Assembly (NCBI GenBank): GCA_011526585.1
Contig: WYBB01000210.1
Coordinates: forward strand, 1-64,000
Direction of reading: 5' to 3'
Origin: Deltaproteobacteria bacterium
Lineage (GTDB): Bacteria > Myxococcota_A > UBA9042 > PHBI01
DNA length: 64,000 bases
Part shown: positions 60,801-64,000 of the stretch, in pieces
Position numbering within the stretch: the stretch's first letter is position 1
Layout: every line of letters starts with the position of its first letter
Position numbers and translations under genes: made by a program
Notes under the pieces: generated by a model
What the model was told of the DNA's origin: nothing
Seen by the model: the letters and a program-made list of their open reading frames with translations, nothing else
The model's database searches: none

Positions 60801-61075
60801 AAGAGCTGCGAGAACGAAAAACGCGAGGTCGACATCACCACGTCGATCCCGTTGATCGAGCTCACCGCCTCCTCGAGCTTGTCGGTCACGCGCAGCTCGA
60901 CCTCGGTCGGCGACGCGCCGGGGTAGATCGTGTTGACCACCACGAACCCGAACGAGGTGTTCGGGAACAGGTCGAGCCCGAGCCGCCCCATCGACAGGAA
61001 GCCGAGGATCATGCAGCACAGCGTGACCATCGTCACGAAGACCGGGCGCTTGATCGAGACGTCGGTGATCTTCAC
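57896..61075 (-). CDS. RND (HAE1/AcrB-type) efflux permease of the second operon
   Basis: 1059 aa proton-driven pump. The N-terminus is standard (ITDVSIKRPVFVTMVTLCCMILGFLSM). Porter motif IYPGASPTEVE, the TM4 relay LAVGILIDDSVVVRENIF with the Asp pair, and the second-half SSMIGMILLMGLVTKNSILLVDYANQ are intact. PVTIFVTGPDI is a typical porter-domain strand. The C-terminal tail is basic and Ala-rich. It is the last gene of tetR-OMF-MFP-RND, overlapping the adaptor by ATGA. It is only distantly similar to the pump at 17654 and lacks that pump's hydrophobic insertion. Confidence 0.96.
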   Translation of the reverse strand: MKITDVSIKRPVFVTMVTLCCMILGFLSMGRLGLDLFPNTSFGFVVVNTIYPGASPTEVELRVTDKLEEAVSSINGIDVVMSTSRFSFSQLFIQFELDVNERQAADEVAEKINAARNLLPADVEAPAVVRLDPTAIPIQMFSVRSERDPTTLRDYVEDVVRPALEKIPGVASVEVRGAAEREAHIDVDRKKLERYRLTLAQVAQKVGAETMDVPAGRLTLGAREEGIKTEARPRSAEELAQTVLTALPDGGVLRLRDVAEVSLGLEELRTLSRINGDPAVTFDIQKAGGANTVEVSKQVDEAIARLAADPAHKDIAVEKVFDSADFIKINVSHLWEHLIVGGLMAIFVIFLFMLDWRSTLISSVSLPVSIITTFFFMWQLGFTLNIMSMLGLTLAVGILIDDSVVVRENIFRHLEMGKDPKHAAAEGTREIALAVLATTFTILAVFVPVAFTGGLVGKFFKEFGLTVAIAVLVSMLVSFTLDPMLSTKITQQVTHDHHERQRQRPIVGRILKLYDAMDRAYVAILKWTSRHRLITVGAALGATFASCGLSTMMGQDFAPRGDRGEFTIALELPAGTSIEKSTEVAGEVEAILKAHPEFKLVATTVGPNEEVERVTMRVTMSKRTERTETLGQIIEGLRAEIREIPGVDFYMREAGLGDGSLDEAPVTIFVTGPDIDELGRVAGTLLQEVKTTPGVRDATMTYRPGAVEQRVHLDRRKAADRGVMNSDVAMTLRYALEGVEVGKMSRGEEDVPVRLRLREADRSDLDSLLQLKVASATPGSQGEPRLVELAQVTSVEPATSPSAVKRRDRQRQVTITANLYKRTLGEVMPELGAKFAALDLPEGYGFKFGGEAERLEETNQNMGMALLLGFVFIYLVLASQFESFIHPLTIMMAMPLAFIGANIGLFVTGQDQSLSSMIGMILLMGLVTKNSILLVDYANQLRDEGLGIHEALLKAGPTRLRPILMTSAAIVLGMLPAAVGRGEGSEFYAPMSIAVIGGVITSTLLTLIVVPIFYTWFDRLTIRGRRERRAEKAAARAARAHKQSGRAEESTVVAPGATI

Positions 61076-62304
61076 GGCGCGATCCCTCCGAGCGCCTCGC
61101 CGCCCTCACGCTCGACCCCGCCCGCGCTCGGCGGCTTCCGCTCGTCCGCCCTCCTCGCGACCTTGACCTCCGCCCCGTCGCGCAGCGTGTCCTGCCCCGC
61201 GACGACCACCATCTCGCCCGCCGCGACTCCCGGCACCGGCACGTGCGTCCGGTCCGCCCCGTCCATCTCCGGCACCACGCGCCGCGCCTTGCCGCCCTCG
61301 ACGACGAAGACCGACGGCCCCTCGGGCCCCGTCACCACCGCCGCGCGCGGCACCGCCACCACGCCCGCGCGCTCGCCGGTCTTGATGAAGACCGTCGCCA
61401 GCATCGCCGGCAACACGCCGTCGTCGACCACCGCCCCAGGCACCGTCAGCTCCACCCGGATCCGCCGCGTCACCGGATCGAGCGACCGCCCGACCGCCGA
61501 GACCGTCCCGCTCCAGCGCCGCCCCGGCCGCTCCGCCACCTCGAACTCCACGACCTTGCCGATCTTCACCGCGTCGAGCGCCAGCGCCGGCACGTCCACC
61601 CGGATCTCCAGGCTCGACTGGTCCTGCAGCTCGAAGAGCGGTTGCGGCGGCTGCCCGCCCACCGTCGCCCCGAGCTCGGTCAGCTTGCGCGTGACCACCC
61701 CGTCGATCGGCGACTCGATCACCGTCCACGAGCGCGCCTCCTTGGCCAGCCCCGACCCGGCCCGCGCCACCTCGACCTGCGCCTGCGCCGCCGCCAGCGC
61801 CGCCTGCGCCGCCTTGAGCTGCCCCTCGACGCGCTGATAGTCCGCCTCGGGCAGCACCTGGTCCTCGTGCAGCGCCTTGGCCCGCGCGTGCTCGGTCTTG
61901 ACCACCTCGAGCTGCGCCGCCGCCTGCTTGACGACCGCCGCCGCCGCGCGCTCGCCGGCCACGCCCTGCTTCTCGCGCCAGCCGAGATCGTTTTCTTCGA
62001 CCCGCGCCAGCATCTGCCCCTGGCTCACCTTGTCGCCGAGGCCGACCGCCAGCTCCTCCACGCGCCCGCCGACCTTGGCGAAGACGTAGACGACGCGCCG
62101 CGCGCGCACCTCGCCGCTGACCTCGAGCTCCTGCACGAAGTCGCGCGTGACCGCTGCCTCGACCTCGACCGCAACCGGCGGCAGCACCACCGGCTTCTTC
62201 TGTTCCTCGCGCGCGGTCTGCACCTCGCCGGCGCGCTGCGCGATCAGCACACCCAGGCCGGCCAGGGTCGCCACGACCACGACGATCGCAATCCACTTCT
62301 TCAC
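61072..62304 (-). CDS. Periplasmic adaptor (membrane fusion protein) of the second RND operon
   Basis: 410 aa from a GTG whose GTGA overlaps the outer-membrane factor stop. One TM helix (WIAIVVVVATLAGLGVLI), then lipoyl halves (RRVVYVFAKVGGRVEELAVGLGDKVSQGQML and WTVIESPIDGVVTRKLTELGATV, each split by the hairpin). The hairpin is Ala/Gln-rich and about 95 residues long. Beta-barrel and C-terminal domains follow (VPRAAVVTGPEGPSVFVV). The open frame continues far upstream into the OMF gene and is not used. Confidence 0.94.
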   Translation of the reverse strand: MKKWIAIVVVVATLAGLGVLIAQRAGEVQTAREEQKKPVVLPPVAVEVEAAVTRDFVQELEVSGEVRARRVVYVFAKVGGRVEELAVGLGDKVSQGQMLARVEENDLGWREKQGVAGERAAAAVVKQAAAQLEVVKTEHARAKALHEDQVLPEADYQRVEGQLKAAQAALAAAQAQVEVARAGSGLAKEARSWTVIESPIDGVVTRKLTELGATVGGQPPQPLFELQDQSSLEIRVDVPALALDAVKIGKVVEFEVAERPGRRWSGTVSAVGRSLDPVTRRIRVELTVPGAVVDDGVLPAMLATVFIKTGERAGVVAVPRAAVVTGPEGPSVFVVEGGKARRVVPEMDGADRTHVPVPGVAAGEMVVVAGQDTLRDGAEVKVARRADERKPPSAGGVEREGGEALGGIAP

Positions 62305-63632
62305 GGCGTGCCCTCCCGCGCGATCTGCTCCGCGCTCATGCCCATCGCCCGCGCGAGCCGCGCCCGCGCCAGATAACCGTTGATCCTCGCCATCTTCTCG
62401 TCCGCGCGCGCCCGCGTCAGCGACGTCTCCGCCTCGACCAGATCGAACGTGGTCGCCGCCTTGTTGGCGAAGCGCTTCCTGACGTTGTCGTAGTGGTCGG
62501 CCGCCACCTTCACCGCCTCGCGCGCGAGCGCGGCCTGGTCCAGCGCCGACGCGTGCTCGACGTGCGCCGCCTCGACCTCGAGCAGGATCCCCTCCTCGAG
62601 TTGCACGAGCCCGGCCTTCGCCTCGCGCACCCGCGCGCGCGCCTCGTCGATCCCGTACGCCTTCGCGCCCCACTCCCACACGGTCCAGTTGAAGGTCAGC
62701 CCGACGAACGCCGCCGCCTCCTCCCCGAATGCCGACGCCCGCGCGAACTGCGCCTGCGCCACCAGGTTCACCTCGGGCGCCATCTTCGACCACGCCAGAT
62801 CGACCGCCGCCTCCGCCTGCGCGATGCGCGTGCGCACCTGCGCGAGCTCCACCCGCCGCGCGAGCGCCGCCTCCTTCGCCGCTTCCAGCGTCGCCACCGG
62901 CGTCGGCTCCCGGTCCCCCGCCCCATCGGCCGGCACCACCGCCACCCCGACGAGCTGCGCCAGCCGCGCCCGCGCCAGTGCGACCTGTCGCTTCGCCACC
63001 GCCAGCGCCTGCTTCGCTTGCGTCACCCCGAGCTCGGCGCGCAAGAGCTCGCTCTCGACGATGACGCCCGCCTTGACCAGCGCGCCCGCGCGCTCGCGAT
63101 CCGACTCGCGCGCGCCGAGCGACGTCTCCGCCACCCGCACCAGGTCCTCGGCCAGCACCGCCGAGAGCCACGCCTCGCTCACGTCGAGCGCGCGCCTGAC
63201 CTTCGTCGCCTCGCGCTCGAGCTCGGCCACGTCGATCCCCAGCGCCGCCAGCGTGTTGGCCTCACCGATCTGCCAGAGCCCGACGAGCGGCTGCGCCAGC
63301 GTGACGTTGACCTGCCACGTCACCTGCTCGCGCACGATCGTCGGCGGGATCTCGATCCCCGGGATCCCGACGTCGAAGTCGGCCGCCAGCTCGTCGTCCC
63401 ACACCTGCACGCCACCGTCGACGACGAGCTTCGGGCCGTAGTTGCCACGCAGCGCGTCCTTGCCAGCGCGCGCCGCGTCGATCGCCGCCTCGCGCCCCAC
63501 GAGGTCCGGCCCGTGCGCGAGCGCGTCGCGCACGCAATCCTCCAGCGTGCACGCCCGCGGCTCGGCCGCGTGTGCCGACGTGGCGACCACCGCAGACATC
63601 GCGACGCCCAACACCACACCCCATCGTCTCAT
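62301..63632 (-). CDS. TolC-family outer-membrane efflux protein of the second RND operon
   Basis: 443 aa with a Sec signal (WGVVLGVAMSAVVATSAHAA), not a lipoprotein, unlike the OMF at 14980. OEP repeats are recognisable: LEDCVRDALAHGPDLVGREAAIDAARAGKDAL split across the first helix, VNVTLAQPLV, RAGALVKAGVIVESELLRAEL, and in repeat two FVGLTFNWTVWEWG and FANKAATTFDLVEAETSLTRA. The ATG overlaps the tetR stop (ATGA). Confidence 0.92.
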   Translation of the reverse strand: MRRWGVVLGVAMSAVVATSAHAAEPRACTLEDCVRDALAHGPDLVGREAAIDAARAGKDALRGNYGPKLVVDGGVQVWDDELAADFDVGIPGIEIPPTIVREQVTWQVNVTLAQPLVGLWQIGEANTLAALGIDVAELEREATKVRRALDVSEAWLSAVLAEDLVRVAETSLGARESDRERAGALVKAGVIVESELLRAELGVTQAKQALAVAKRQVALARARLAQLVGVAVVPADGAGDREPTPVATLEAAKEAALARRVELAQVRTRIAQAEAAVDLAWSKMAPEVNLVAQAQFARASAFGEEAAAFVGLTFNWTVWEWGAKAYGIDEARARVREAKAGLVQLEEGILLEVEAAHVEHASALDQAALAREAVKVAADHYDNVRKRFANKAATTFDLVEAETSLTRARADEKMARINGYLARARLARAMGMSAEQIAREGTP

Positions 63633-64000
63633 CGTTTGCCTCGCAGTCCGTAGAGCAGGAGATCGACGATCGCGTCGGCGTCCTCCGCCAGCGTGCCACC
63701 GCGCATCAGCAGGTACTTGCGCACGAAGAGCGTCTCGATGGTGCCGCTGACCAGCGAGGCGAAGACCTCGGGATCCCAGCCGAAGCGGTCGACGCCCAGC
63801 GCCTGCCACACGCGCGTCATGTAGCGCACGAGCCGGAACGGGCCGTGGCGCTCCTCGCCTTCGCCGCCGTCTTCGCACGCGGGCACGGCACACGCGCCCG
63901 GCTCCTTCGGACGGATCTCCTCGAGCACCGCCTCGCCGCTCCAGCGCAGGCGCATGAAGAACAGGAGCACCTCGCTGCGCTCGTCACCGTAGGCGCACAG
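63629..64000 (-). CDS. TetR-like regulator of the second efflux operon, C-terminal part (cut by window edge)
   Basis: About 123 C-terminal residues. The helix-turn-helix half lies beyond 64000, so the call rests on the ligand-domain look (FASLVSGTIETLFVRKYLLMRGG, AIVDLLLYGLRG) and on position: it overlaps the OMF start by ATGA, exactly as the complete tetR does at 14980. A Cys/acidic segment (GACAVPACEDGGEGEE) is unusual for the family. Confidence 0.75.
   Translation of the reverse strand: MCAYGDERSEVLLFFMRLRWSGEAVLEEIRPKEPGACAVPACEDGGEGEERHGPFRLVRYMTRVWQALGVDRFGWDPEVFASLVSGTIETLFVRKYLLMRGGTLAEDADAIVDLLLYGLRGKR

Noticed and set aside
61072..63171. Upstream extension of the second adaptor gene to about 699 codons
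   Set aside because: The extra part is Gly/Ala/Arg low complexity overlapping the outer-membrane factor; the GTG at 62304 with a signal-anchor and GTGA overlap is the true start.

Overview
The window is uniformly GC-rich with strong G/C bias at third codon positions and tightly packed genes. It looks like chromosomal sequence of a Gram-negative delta-proteobacterial-type organism, most probably Myxococcota (Polyangia or relatives). Pointers are the many lipoproteins with acidic Ala/Asp/Glu/Thr linkers after the lipobox, Cys-rich secreted proteins, an FHA-AAA+-Fis regulator, OmpA with thrombospondin type-3 repeats, a TamA/TamB pair and two RND efflux systems. This lineage call is inference from gene content. 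No tRNA, rRNA, insertion sequence, prophage, CRISPR array or origin was recognised.

Layout. 1-2330 (-): start of a UvrD/PcrA helicase and an FHA/AAA+ regulator. 2331-2737: the only gene-free stretch above 300 bases. 2738-6097 (-): glmU-glmS, amino-sugar supply for the envelope. 6243-11148 (+): a GlnE homologue with altered active sites, ilvE and a cation diffusion facilitator. 11182-13076 (-): RluF-type pseudouridine synthase and a TPR-like lipoprotein ending in CxxCH. 13216-21100 (+): an IPNS-like oxygenase, then a tetR-OMF-MFP-RND efflux operon. 21132-25442: GFA protein, Cys-rich lipoprotein, atypical SDR (-), fumC. 25717-33647 (+): tamA-tamB. 33738-38289 (-): RRM protein, FGE-fold protein, 2OG-Fe(II) oxygenase translationally coupled to a four-repeat helical protein, and a di-heme cytochrome lipoprotein. 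38315-41274 (-): ompA and fecR-like genes. 41559-42653 (+): small ORF and a methyltransferase. 42661-46312 (-): zwf-pgl-gnd, the complete oxidative pentose phosphate branch. 46403-49002 (+): AMP-dependent acyl ligase and a LysR regulator. 49009-51558 (-): multicopper oxidase lipoprotein sharing an upstream palindrome with lysR. 51665-55346 (-): YjbQ protein and three coupled envelope genes of unknown function. 55451-57899: dodecin, beta-ureidopropionase (-), membrane protein. 57896-64000 (-): a second tetR-OMF-MFP-RND operon, with tetR running off the window.

Genes are commonly joined by 1-4 nt stop/start overlaps (ATGA, GTGA, TGATG), so operons are easy to define. Convergent gene ends usually carry a GC-rich hairpin without a U-tract. 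The best candidates for new biology are the oxygenase plus 87-residue-repeat protein cluster (about 34.3-38.3 kb), the lysR/multicopper-oxidase regulon, the three-gene envelope cluster at 52.1-55.3 kb, and a GlnE homologue whose two active-site acidic pairs are both altered.
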